DNA of 64,000 nt from Geothrix oryzisoli (GTDB lineage: Bacteria > Acidobacteriota > Holophagae > Holophagales > Holophagaceae): assembly GCF_022808865.1 (NCBI RefSeq), contig NZ_JAKZLB010000001.1, forward strand, positions 558,001 through 622,000, given 5' to 3'. Shown piece after piece: positions 23,930 to 32,062 of the stretch; position 1 is the first letter of the stretch; each line of letters starts with the position of its first letter. A model generated the notes under the pieces. That model was given only the letters and a program-made list of their open reading frames with translations, was not told the origin of the DNA and ran no database searches. A program made the translations under genes and the position numbers.

Positions 23930-24918
23930 TGCAGCCTTTCGAATCCCTCGGCCTCCGCCACGACGGCCGCACGCTCTGGGTGCTCGATCAGACTCAGCTT
24001 CCCGATGCTGAAGTCTGGCTCGATGGGAGTGCCCCGGAGGTGATGATCGCCCTCATCAAGCGCTTGGCCGTACGCGGCGCGCCGCTCATCGGCGTGGCGG
24101 CTGCGGCCAGCCTGGCCACCTTCGCGCACCGGGGCGCATCCGCCTCGGAGTATGCCGCCGCCTGCGCGGCCCTGCGCGCGGCCCGGCCCACGGCCGTGAA
24201 CCTCATGTGGGCCATGGACCGCATGAAGGGCGCCACCGACCCCGTGGCCGAGGCCCAGGCCATCTTCGAGGAGGATGTCCGCCTCTGCGAAGGCATGGCC
24301 CAGCACGGCGCGGCGCTCATCCAGGACGGCGAAGGTATCCTCACCCACTGCAACACGGGCGGCCTCGCCACCGCGGGTATCGGCACAGCGCTCGGCGTCA
24401 TCCGACGCGCGCATGAGCAGGGCAAGCGCATCCATGTCTATGCGGACGAGACCCGGCCCCTGCTGCAGGGCGGCCGCCTCACAGCCTGGGAGCTGCGGAA
24501 GCTGGGCATCCCCTCGACGCTCATCACGGACAGCATGGCAGCCCTGCTGCTGCGCGACGGCAGGGTGCAGCGTGTGCTGGTGGGCTCGGACCGCGTGGCC
24601 GCCAACGGCGACTTCGCCAACAAGGTGGGCACCTATGGCGTCGCGGTGCAGGCGCGGTACCACGGCGTGCCGTTCCACCCCGTGGCCCCCTTCTCCACCG
24701 TGGACCTGGCCTGCCCGAACGGCGCGGCCATCCCCATCGAGCTGCGGGACCCCACCGAGGTCCGCGGCTATGGCGCCTGGCGCTGGGCCCCCGAGGCCAT
24801 GCCGGCCTGGAACCCCAGCTTCGACATCACGCCCGTGGACCTCGTCACCAGCCTGGTGCTGGATCGCGGCGTGTACAGCGGGGCCCAGCTGAAGGCAGGC
24901 GCGCTCACGAAGGGCTAG
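23929..24918 (+). CDS. mtnA: S-methyl-5-thioribose-1-phosphate isomerase
   Basis: The 329-residue protein of the eIF2B-alpha/MtnA family isomerises methylthioribose 1-phosphate to methylthioribulose 1-phosphate. Diagnostic motifs are RGAPLIGVAAA, the catalytic cysteine in THCNTGGLATAGIGTA, ADETRPLLQGGRLTAWEL, and the active-site aspartate in VLVGSDRVAANGDFANKVGT. Length matches bacterial MtnA. The start ATG overlaps the stop of the class II aldolase gene, so the two are translationally coupled and work in the same pathway. The stop codon lies inside the left arm of a 64-base inverted repeat. Confidence 0.93.
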   Translation: MQPFESLGLRHDGRTLWVLDQTQLPDAEVWLDGSAPEVMIALIKRLAVRGAPLIGVAAAASLATFAHRGASASEYAAACAALRAARPTAVNLMWAMDRMKGATDPVAEAQAIFEEDVRLCEGMAQHGAALIQDGEGILTHCNTGGLATAGIGTALGVIRRAHEQGKRIHVYADETRPLLQGGRLTAWELRKLGIPSTLITDSMAALLLRDGRVQRVLVGSDRVAANGDFANKVGTYGVAVQARYHGVPFHPVAPFSTVDLACPNGAAIPIELRDPTEVRGYGAWRWAPEAMPAWNPSFDITPVDLVTSLVLDRGVYSGAQLKAGALTKG

Positions 24919-24978
24919 GGTCCGTTTTCAAGGTGGGGCGCGGCCGCGGCTCGCATCCACCTTGGAAACAGACCCTAG
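24915..24978. repeat. 64-base inverted repeat at the mtnA end
   Basis: Arms at 24915-24936 and 24957-24978 are 22 bases each with only two mismatches. Both begin or end with the CTAGGGTC/GACCCTAG core. The 20-base loop (24937-24956) is very GC-rich and contains GCGGCCGC. The left arm includes the mtnA stop codon. A U tract is lacking, so a simple intrinsic terminator is unlikely; it resembles a small palindromic interspersed element or the joined ends of a MITE. Confidence 0.6.
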
Positions 24979-25037
24979 TGCCGCTTCTTTCCATCTCTGC
25001 TTCAATGGATGGAAAGTTCTCGAGCACTGGAGCATCT

Positions 25038-27041
25038 ATGATTCCCAAGCGCCCTGCGATGGCGGGACTGACCTTCCTGCTGTCGACGCTGTCCCTCACT
25101 CTGTTGGCGCAGGAGCCCGGGCCCGCCCCTCAAGGCGCGCCGGGCGGACCTCCGCAGGAGAAGCCGCGGGAGTCCTGGGCGGCCGAGACTCGGCCGGTGG
25201 CCGTCGGCCGGACACCCGGTCAGGTGGTCCTCTTCGACGAGGACGATATCCTCCGCTCGGGAGCCCGCACCCTGGGTGCGTTCCTCCTGCGGGAGCTGCC
25301 GGCCCAGGTGCAGAACCAGGGCGGCCCGGGCCTTCCCTCGCGCATCTACCTCGGGGGCAGCCGCCCCCAGGACACGCTCGTGACGGTGGATGGCATGCCC
25401 CTCATGGATCCGGGCCGCCTGGGCCAGGACCTCAACGAAGTGCCCCTCCTCGGCGTCACCCGCATCGAAGTGATCACCGGTTCGCCCGGCTCGGGCCCCA
25501 GCGGTCAGGGCGGCACCATCGCTCTCTACACCGGCAAGCCCGTCCGGCCCGGAGCCTCTGGGGACCTGAGCGGCCTGGGCGGCAACAACGGGCAGGGACA
25601 GAGCACCGCCACGCCAGGCTACGCCTGGGAGGGCGGCTACCTTCGCGGCGGCAACCTCAGCGCCGAGGAGAAACAGGCGACGCCCACGGACCGGCCTTAT
25701 CGCCAAGTCACCAATTTCCTCGGCCTGGGCCAGACCTGGGGGTCGGCCGCCTGGAGCCTCGCCTGGCGCGGCACCTCCTTCGGCGTGCCCGAGCCCTACC
25801 AGGAGTCCTCGGACACGCTCCGCATCTACGATCCGGCACGGGAGAGCCGCCAGCGCAGCGACAGCGGCCAGCTGCGGGTCGATTGGGCCCTGGGCCCCGG
25901 CCTGAGCCTGGAGACCAGCCTGGGCCTCGCCCGCTTCCGGCACGATCAGCCCAACATCGGGGCGGTCCAGCCCACCCATTTCGAGGGCCGCGAGTCCCGC
26001 TTCCAGTCCCTGCTGCGCCTCACGACCGGGCCGCGGTCGGGCCTGAGCCTCCGGCTCGAGGGCCAGGACACCCACCAGGACGGGGATGTGGATCCAGCGG
26101 TACTCGGGGGCGCCAAGGGCACCCAGGTCGGCCTCGGGGTGGAGTGGACCTTCGAGCCCAGACCCGGCTTGCGCCTCCTCGGGCAGGCCCGGACCACCCG
26201 TGAACGCCAGTCCATCGTCCAGGGGGGTGCCGACACGGAGGTCCTGAGGGCCTCGGGTCACAGCTTCCGTCTGGGGGTCAACCAGGACCTCGGCGGTGGC
26301 TTCCGCCTGTACGCCGCCGGCGGCGGCGGCCGCACCGCGCCGGCCCTCCTCCAGCAGCTCCGCAACAGCCAGGTCCCGGGCGCCGCGCCCCTCCGCATGG
26401 AGCGGCTCACCTCCCTGCAGATCGGCCTCGGCTGGGGCCAGGGCAACTGGTACGGCAAGCTGGAGAGCCAGCAGCAGGCCGGAAGGGATCTCATCGCCCT
26501 GGACGGGCTCACCTATGTGAACCAGGACCGGGTCCGGGTGCGGGGAACGGAGGCCGCCCTCGGCTGGCGCACCGCGAAGAAACGGGGCCTGGAGGCCTTT
26601 CTGCGCACCCAGGAGGCCCGCGACCTGAATGCCCCGGAAGACCGGCAGTACAGCACCCCGGCCTCCCAGCGGCGGCCCTTCTCCGCCCACGGGCTCAAAG
26701 GCTTCATGGGCTGGAGCCGGGTGCAGGCGGAGGTGCACTACACCCTCCAGGGCCACCAGTATTCATCCTTCGGCGACGGGGGCGGGCGCGCCGCCGCCAA
26801 CGGCCTCCCACCCGTCATCCGCCCCACCCGGGTGGTCTACCGCGAGGCCGGCATGTCCACCACCGTGACGGCGGGCCGGCATTGGACCTTCATCCTGCGG
26901 GGCGACCACCTGCTCCAGCCGAAGACAACCGCCGACCAATGGCTGGCCGCCTCCCGGGAGGGCCAGAACGACGCCTACATCATCGACGGCTATCCCGCCC
27001 CCTCGCCCAGCTACAGCCTCGAGGCCCGGGTCCGCTTCTAG
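25038..27041 (+). CDS. TonB-dependent outer membrane receptor
   Basis: The 667-residue protein begins with a signal peptide (PAMAGLTFLLSTLSLTLLAQ) followed by a Pro/Gly-rich stretch. The plug domain covers about residues 60-180 (VVLFDEDDILRSGARTLGAFLL, IYLGGSRPQDTLVTVDGMPL, VTRIEVITGSPGSGPSGQGG). The rest is a beta-barrel of alternating strands ending in YSLEARVRF with the terminal aromatic. It imports an unidentified ligand using TonB-transmitted energy. No N-terminal carboxypeptidase-like domain, unlike the receptor at 59593. ATG 25038 has GGAG 7 bases upstream. Its stop shares CTAG with the convergent purF stop. Confidence 0.88.
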   Translation: MIPKRPAMAGLTFLLSTLSLTLLAQEPGPAPQGAPGGPPQEKPRESWAAETRPVAVGRTPGQVVLFDEDDILRSGARTLGAFLLRELPAQVQNQGGPGLPSRIYLGGSRPQDTLVTVDGMPLMDPGRLGQDLNEVPLLGVTRIEVITGSPGSGPSGQGGTIALYTGKPVRPGASGDLSGLGGNNGQGQSTATPGYAWEGGYLRGGNLSAEEKQATPTDRPYRQVTNFLGLGQTWGSAAWSLAWRGTSFGVPEPYQESSDTLRIYDPARESRQRSDSGQLRVDWALGPGLSLETSLGLARFRHDQPNIGAVQPTHFEGRESRFQSLLRLTTGPRSGLSLRLEGQDTHQDGDVDPAVLGGAKGTQVGLGVEWTFEPRPGLRLLGQARTTRERQSIVQGGADTEVLRASGHSFRLGVNQDLGGGFRLYAAGGGGRTAPALLQQLRNSQVPGAAPLRMERLTSLQIGLGWGQGNWYGKLESQQQAGRDLIALDGLTYVNQDRVRVRGTEAALGWRTAKKRGLEAFLRTQEARDLNAPEDRQYSTPASQRRPFSAHGLKGFMGWSRVQAEVHYTLQGHQYSSFGDGGGRAAANGLPPVIRPTRVVYREAGMSTTVTAGRHWTFILRGDHLLQPKTTADQWLAASREGQNDAYIIDGYPAPSPSYSLEARVRF

Positions 27042-28471
27042 CCCCGCGCCGCCGGGGCATTCGTCTTGGCGGCGAAACCCTCGGGCGGATAGATGTAGTC
27101 CAGGTCGAAGCAGGCGGTGCAGAACTCCTGGCGGCGGCCGGGCAGCAGGCTTTCGAAGTCGTCCACCTCCAGCCAGCGCAGGCTGTCGGCACCCAGGTAC
27201 TCGCAGATCTCCATCTCGGACATGCGGTTGGCGATGAGCTCCTCCCGCGTGGGGGTGTCGATGCCGTAGAAGCAGCGCCCGATGACCTTGGGTGAGCCGA
27301 TGCGCACGTGGATCTCCCGGGCGCCGGCCGAACGGACCATGCGCACGAGCTTCCGCAGGCTGGTGCCCCGCACGATGGAATCGTCGATGAGCACCACCCG
27401 CCGGCCCGGGAAGAAGTCCGGCAGGGGGTTGAACTTCTGCTTCACGCCCTCGTCGCGGCTGGCCTGGGTGGGCTTGATGAAGGTCCGGCCCACGTAGTGG
27501 TTGCGCAGCAGGCCCATGCCGAACTCGGCCCGCTTGGCCCGGGCATAGCCGAGGGCGATGAAGTTGGAGGAGTCGGGCACCGGGATCACCACCAGGTCGT
27601 CACCGTTGGCCAGCGCCTGGTCCTTGGCGGCCATGCAGGCCCCGATGCGCTCGCGGGCCTGGTAGACCGATTCCTCGAAGAGGGTGCTATCCGGCCGGGA
27701 GAAGTAGATGAGCTCGAACACGCAGTGCCGTGGCTGCAGCGGCGCATGCGCCACGGAGACCACGGGCTTCCCCTTCTCCAGGCGCAGGATCTCGCCGGGC
27801 TTCACCTCCCGGAGGCGGCGGGCCCCGATGATGCCGAAGCCGCAGCATTCCGACCCGAAGACGGTGCCCTCGCTGGCCGGCTCGCCCTCCCCCGCGTGGT
27901 CCAGGTGGCCCATCACGAAGGGGCGGAAGCCGTGGGGATCCCGGAAGGCGTAGAGGCGGTCCTTGTACATCAGCACCGTGGAGAAAGCGCCCTTCAGCTC
28001 CACCTGCACGCGGGCGATGGCCTGCTCGATCGCCAGCCCGTCCCGCACATGATAGAGGGCGATGAGCCGGCCGATGAGCTCGGCGTCGTTGTCGCTCTTG
28101 AAGACCACGCCCTCCTGCTCCATCCGGGCCCGGACCTCGCCGTAGTTGATGAGGTCCCCATTAGAGGCGATGGCCATGACCGGCCCCTCGGCCAGTTCGA
28201 TGGCATGAGGCTGGGCATTCACCACGTCGCTGCAACCTGCGGTGGGGTACCGGACATGGCCGATGGCCGTCGTGCCGGCCAGGCGGGTCTGGACCTCCTC
28301 GTCCAGCACCTGCTTCACGAGCCCCATGCCCTTGTGGGCCACGATCCGGCCCGCCCCGTCCCGGGCGGCGGCTCCGCAGCTCTCCTGTCCCCGGTGCTGG
28401 ATGGCGAAGAGGATGGAGGCCACGAGCCCCGAGGCACCCTCTGTTTCAAATACGCCTGCGATGCCGCACAT
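27038..28471 (-). CDS. purF: Amidophosphoribosyltransferase
   Basis: The 477-residue enzyme makes phosphoribosylamine from PRPP and glutamine, the first step of purine synthesis. The N-terminal Ntn hydrolase begins MCGIAGVFE with Cys2 as the nucleophile and no propeptide. QHRGQESCG and NGDLINYGEVR are glutaminase landmarks. The PRPP loop is VVLIDDSIVRGTSLRKLV. Two features of Fe-S-type PurF enzymes, scattered cysteines such as SECCGFGIIG and EFCTACFDLDYIYP, suggest a cluster may be bound. ATG 28471 has GGAGG 6 bases upstream. A 16-base perfect hairpin (28521-28536) lies in the leader; no riboswitch recognised. Confidence 0.95.
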   Translation of the reverse strand: MCGIAGVFETEGASGLVASILFAIQHRGQESCGAAARDGAGRIVAHKGMGLVKQVLDEEVQTRLAGTTAIGHVRYPTAGCSDVVNAQPHAIELAEGPVMAIASNGDLINYGEVRARMEQEGVVFKSDNDAELIGRLIALYHVRDGLAIEQAIARVQVELKGAFSTVLMYKDRLYAFRDPHGFRPFVMGHLDHAGEGEPASEGTVFGSECCGFGIIGARRLREVKPGEILRLEKGKPVVSVAHAPLQPRHCVFELIYFSRPDSTLFEESVYQARERIGACMAAKDQALANGDDLVVIPVPDSSNFIALGYARAKRAEFGMGLLRNHYVGRTFIKPTQASRDEGVKQKFNPLPDFFPGRRVVLIDDSIVRGTSLRKLVRMVRSAGAREIHVRIGSPKVIGRCFYGIDTPTREELIANRMSEMEICEYLGADSLRWLEVDDFESLLPGRRQEFCTACFDLDYIYPPEGFAAKTNAPAARG

Positions 28472-28591
28472 GCCTGGCCTCCGGGGATGGACCGCCGCTG
28501 CACCCGGTTGAAGCCCAGGGGGACCTGCCCAGGTCCGGACGAGGGTCCCAGAATACCAAGCCGCTCCCCGGCACCGGGGCGAAGCTCGGCC

Positions 28592-28969
28592 TCAGTGGCC
28601 CCGTCCGCTCAAGGCCTGCAGCCCCACCCCGATGACGATGACGGTGAGGGCGACCCAGCGCATGGGCGTCATGGCTTCCCCGAGGAAGGTACGGGCCATG
28701 AGGGCATTGGCCACGAAGCCGAGGGCGAGGAAGGGATAGGCGTAGTTCACCTGCACCATGGACAGGGCGCCCAGCCACACCACCACGCTCACCGCGTAGC
28801 AGGCCAGACCGGCGATCACCCAGGGCTCGAGCATGAGCTTCACCAGCGGCCCAGCGGCCAGCTGCATGCCGCCCGCGGCCTGAAGGCCTTTCTTCAGGCA
28901 GATCTGCGCGGCGGCATTGAGCAGCACCCCCAGCACGATGAGCGGGATGGCCTTCACATTGGGGCTCAT
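28592..28969 (-). CDS. SMR/EamA-type small membrane transporter (ArnE-like)
   Basis: The 125-residue protein has four predicted helices (KAIPLIVLGVLLNAAAQICLKKG, WVIAGLACYAVSVVVWLG, YAYPFLALGFVANALMA, WVALTVIVIGVGLQAL). The layout is that of the small multidrug resistance/ArnE-ArnF fold. ArnE and ArnF flip undecaprenyl-phosphate-aminoarabinose across the inner membrane. Its ATG overlaps the stop of the GT9 gene (ATGA) and GGAGG precedes it by 4 bases. Position at the end of an envelope glycosylation cluster with ArnA- and ArnT-like genes makes a lipid-linked sugar flippase the best guess, but a general drug transporter is possible. Confidence 0.7.
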   Translation of the reverse strand: MSPNVKAIPLIVLGVLLNAAAQICLKKGLQAAGGMQLAAGPLVKLMLEPWVIAGLACYAVSVVVWLGALSMVQVNYAYPFLALGFVANALMARTFLGEAMTPMRWVALTVIVIGVGLQALSGRGH

Positions 28970-29985
28970 GGGGCCTCCGGGACTGGGGTGGCGAGGTGGA
29001 CTTCGAGAGCGGACCAGATGAGGCTGGCGGGCACCTGGGTCATGCAGGGGTGGTCCGGCAGGGGACAGTGCCACTTCTGGCACTCGAGGCAGGCGAGGTC
29101 CTCCTTCCGCACCACGGTCACCTTCGGCCCCCGCGGAGCCGTGTGCCGGGGGATGGTGGGCCCGAACACCGCCACCACCGGCGCGCCGACGACGGCCGCC
29201 AGGTGGGCCAGGCCGGAGTCGTTGGCCAGCACGGCCCGCGCCCCGGCCAGCCAGGCGGCACTCTGGGACCAGGGAATCCGCGCGGTCAGGTCCAGCGCCT
29301 CGGGCACGCGCTGCCGGAACGCCTCGGCCCGAGTCACATCGTCGCCGGGCCCGCCCAGCACCACGATGCGAAAGCCCGCCGCCAGGGTGCGGTGGGCCAG
29401 GTCCACCAGCAGATCCAGGCCCAGGCGCTTGGCGCCCGCCGCAGCGCCGATGGCGAAGGCCAGGTAGGGATCCCGGTCGAGGTCCTGGTCCCGACGGGCC
29501 GCCGCCACGCAGGCAAGGCTTTCCTCCCGGGGGCGGAAGGGCCGGAAGCCCGGTTCCTCCAGTTCGGGGTAGCCGAGCCGCACGATGTCGCGGTACCGGT
29601 CCAGGGAATGGTCATCCCGGCTCCAGTACTTGAGGCTGGCAGTGAGCAGCAGGGACGCGCCCCCATCGCCGCAGCCCACCCGCCGCGGCACGCGGGCCGC
29701 GAAGGCGGCGGCGGGGGCGCGCAGGCTCTTGGCCAGGGCCAGTACCGAGGCTGGCCGGTGGGCCCGCAGCAGGCGGGCGCCTTCCAGGAGGCTGGTCTTC
29801 TTCGCCGGATCCGCGCAGACCCCGACGTACCCCTGGGAGCCCTGGAAGAGCTCCACCGTGGCCGCGGGACCCCAGGCCACCAGCGGCAGGCCCTCCGCCA
29901 GGAGCGGCGTGGCGGCCTGGTGCATCAGGATGGCGTCGCCCACGAAGCGCGGCAGGCGGATCCAGTGGGCTTCGGCAGGAATCAT
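28966..29985 (-). CDS. Glycosyltransferase family 9 (heptosyltransferase-like)
   Basis: The 339-residue GT-B enzyme resembles ADP-heptose:LPS heptosyltransferases. The N-terminus RLPRFVGDAILMHQAATPLL matches the GT9 start. The donor-binding half has FRIVVLGGPGDD and the conserved VLANDSGLAHLAAVVGAPVVAVFGPT motif. The C-terminus carries a cysteine cluster, CLECQKWHCPLPDHPC, also seen in some GT9 proteins. It probably adds a heptose-type sugar to the LPS core in the cytoplasm. Start ATG 29985 overlaps the stop of the ArnT-like gene (ATGA), so translation is coupled. Confidence 0.88.
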   Translation of the reverse strand: MIPAEAHWIRLPRFVGDAILMHQAATPLLAEGLPLVAWGPAATVELFQGSQGYVGVCADPAKKTSLLEGARLLRAHRPASVLALAKSLRAPAAAFAARVPRRVGCGDGGASLLLTASLKYWSRDDHSLDRYRDIVRLGYPELEEPGFRPFRPREESLACVAAARRDQDLDRDPYLAFAIGAAAGAKRLGLDLLVDLAHRTLAAGFRIVVLGGPGDDVTRAEAFRQRVPEALDLTARIPWSQSAAWLAGARAVLANDSGLAHLAAVVGAPVVAVFGPTIPRHTAPRGPKVTVVRKEDLACLECQKWHCPLPDHPCMTQVPASLIWSALEVHLATPVPEAP

Positions 29986-31670
29986 GGCTTCTTCTTCAGC
30001 AGCAGGATCTCACCGCCGCCCGTGGGCACCGCCGCCAGCACTTCGAAGCGGGCGCGCAGGGCGGGAGTCATCCCCCAGGCGTCCTGTTCCCACTCGCCGC
30101 GCTGGGCCACCAGCCGGGCCTCCGGGTCCAGGCGCTCCAGGGCGCCGGCACTGCGCAGTTCAGGCATGAGGTGGTCCGTGTAGACCATGACGCCGCTGCG
30201 GATGGTCTGCCAGTAGAAGACCTGGCGACCGGCGATCTGGGGCTGGACGGCGGCGGTCCAGCGACGGTAGGACTTGGCGGGATCCAGCAGCTTGAACCCC
30301 CAGGTGCCACCCACCAGGTAGAGCAGGCCCAGGCTCAGGGCGGCGGCCCGAACCAGATTCCCAGCGCGCTTGCCCCAGACCTGGACCGCCACGAGGACCG
30401 TGCCGCCGATCATCGCCAGAGCCATGAGCCGGATCGGACCCAGGAACGGGATCACCTGCAGTCGCAGCTTCGTGCCGCCCGCGCCCAGGGCCAGGGCCGC
30501 CAGCGCGAGGGTCGGCACGGCGAGACCGGCCATGAGCAGGAGGCCCAGGCGGCGGGCGCGGGCACCGTCCAGCCGCCGGAACAGATCCCCAAGCAGAAGG
30601 GCCAGGAAGGGATAGCTCATCAGCAGGTACTTGCCCTGCTTGCTCTGGACGGCACTGAGAAAGACGAAGGGCACCACGAAGGCCGCCAGCAGGAACCTCG
30701 GCGCAGCTCCGCTTAGCCCCCGTTCCCGCAGCAGCTGCAGGGCCAGCGCCGGCAGCAGGAGCACCCAGGGGAAGAAGTCCCCCAGGATGTACTCGGCATA
30801 CCGCCACCAGGGCTGGATGTGGTCCCAGGCATGCGTGGCGCGCTGGAAGTTCTGGAAGATGATCAGCTCGTAGGCGTAGTGCGCCCCGCCCTTCAGGCCC
30901 GCGGCGACATACCAGGGCGCCACGAGCAGGAGCGTGATGACTAGGCCCGCCACGATGCCTGCGCGGCGCAGCGCGGCGAGGTCCCGCTGCCAGGCGAGGA
31001 AGGCCGCCAGCACCAGCACCGACAGCACCGGCGCCAGCGGCCCCTTGGCGAGGAAGGCCAGGGCCAGCCAGAAATACGCCTTCAGGAACCAGCGCCGGTG
31101 CTCGCCCGGCGTGGCCTCGACGCTGGGTCCGCGCAGCAGCAGGTAGCCACCCAGCCAGGCCAGCCAGCTCCAGGCCAGTAGGGCCGCAAAGAGCAGATCG
31201 ATCTGGATGAACTGGCTCTGCCAGAACCAGAGGGGTGTGGTGGCGAGGATCAGGGCCGCGGGTTCGGCGGTGCCCGGCTCGAGGAACCGCACGGCCCAGC
31301 GCCGGAAGGCGGACAGGAAGGCCACGGCCGCGATCACCGACGGCAGTCGCAGAGCCCAGGCCGCCACGCCCTGGGTGAACCCCAGGCCGCCCGTGAGGGT
31401 ATCGAACAGGACGGAGGAGGCCTTCATCACCCAGTAGTAGAGGATGGGCTTCTCGCTGTAGGGCACCCCGTTCAGATAGGGCAACAGCCAGTCCCCGCGC
31501 AGGCGCATCTCCTTCACGCACTGGGCGAAATCCGGCTCGTCCGGCGCCCAGAGATCCCGCATGGGCAGCACAGCCAGCAGCAACAGGGCGAAGAGCAGTT
31601 CAGGGGCGTGGGCCCGCAGCCACGCCGCGAGACGGGAAGCCTGGGGGGGCCGGGTCGGGGATCCATCCAT
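29982..31670 (-). CDS. ArnT/PMT-type lipid-linked glycosyltransferase
   Basis: The 562-residue polytopic protein of the GT39/GT83 clan has about twelve hydrophobic segments. The first periplasmic loop contains DLWAPDEPDFAQCVKEM, which has the D-E catalytic pair expected after helix 1, and DWLLPYLNGVPYSEKPILYYW matches the ArnT family. It would transfer a sugar from undecaprenyl phosphate to lipid A or another acceptor on the periplasmic side. Start ATG 31670 lies almost directly after GGAGGG, an unusually short spacing; the open frame upstream covers an antisense gene and is not used. Overlaps the GT9 gene. Confidence 0.85.
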   Translation of the reverse strand: MDGSPTRPPQASRLAAWLRAHAPELLFALLLLAVLPMRDLWAPDEPDFAQCVKEMRLRGDWLLPYLNGVPYSEKPILYYWVMKASSVLFDTLTGGLGFTQGVAAWALRLPSVIAAVAFLSAFRRWAVRFLEPGTAEPAALILATTPLWFWQSQFIQIDLLFAALLAWSWLAWLGGYLLLRGPSVEATPGEHRRWFLKAYFWLALAFLAKGPLAPVLSVLVLAAFLAWQRDLAALRRAGIVAGLVITLLLVAPWYVAAGLKGGAHYAYELIIFQNFQRATHAWDHIQPWWRYAEYILGDFFPWVLLLPALALQLLRERGLSGAAPRFLLAAFVVPFVFLSAVQSKQGKYLLMSYPFLALLLGDLFRRLDGARARRLGLLLMAGLAVPTLALAALALGAGGTKLRLQVIPFLGPIRLMALAMIGGTVLVAVQVWGKRAGNLVRAAALSLGLLYLVGGTWGFKLLDPAKSYRRWTAAVQPQIAGRQVFYWQTIRSGVMVYTDHLMPELRSAGALERLDPEARLVAQRGEWEQDAWGMTPALRARFEVLAAVPTGGGEILLLKKKP

Positions 31671-31724
31671 CCCTCCATCTTCGCCTGGAAGCGCCCCTCT
31701 CGCCCAGCAGGGTAGAATGGTTCC

Positions 31725-32033
31725 ATGATCCCAGCCCTCCTCACCCTCCTGTTGGTCACCACGCCGGCTCCGGCCGATGGTGTGAAGGAGGACGTCAAGC
31801 AGGCCGGCAAGCAGATCGGCCAGGGCGTCAAGAAGGGCGGCCAGGCGATCGGCCAGGCGGCCAGGAAGGGCGGCAAGGCCATCGGCCACGCGGCGAAGGA
31901 AGGCGGCAAGGCTGTGGGCCAAGGTGCCAAGGAAGGTGGCAAGGCCGTGGGCCAAGGCGCCAAGACCGCCGGCAAGGGCGTCGCCAAGGGCGCCAAGGAT
32001 GCCGGACATGGCATCAAAGAAGCGGTGAAGTAG
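31725..32033 (+). CDS. Secreted protein of seven 11-residue Lys/Gly repeats
   Basis: The 102-residue protein begins with a signal-like segment (MIPALLTLLLVTTPAPADG). From residue 25 to 101 it consists of seven consecutive 11-residue repeats starting at 25, 36, 47, 58, 69, 80 and 91. The consensus is K-x-G-G-K-A-(I/V)-G-x-(G/A)-A. At DNA level the two middle repeats (31896-31928 and 31929-31961) are almost identical. Periodic 11-mers of this kind form amphipathic 11/3 helices in LEA proteins and synucleins, which bind membranes or protect dry cells. The protein is very basic. It is embedded against the strand of the ArnT-like genes. No strong Shine-Dalgarno. Confidence 0.65.
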   Translation: MIPALLTLLLVTTPAPADGVKEDVKQAGKQIGQGVKKGGQAIGQAARKGGKAIGHAAKEGGKAVGQGAKEGGKAVGQGAKTAGKGVAKGAKDAGHGIKEAVK

Positions 32034-32062
32034 CTCTCTGGAAGCTGGCGCGAACGCCGGCC

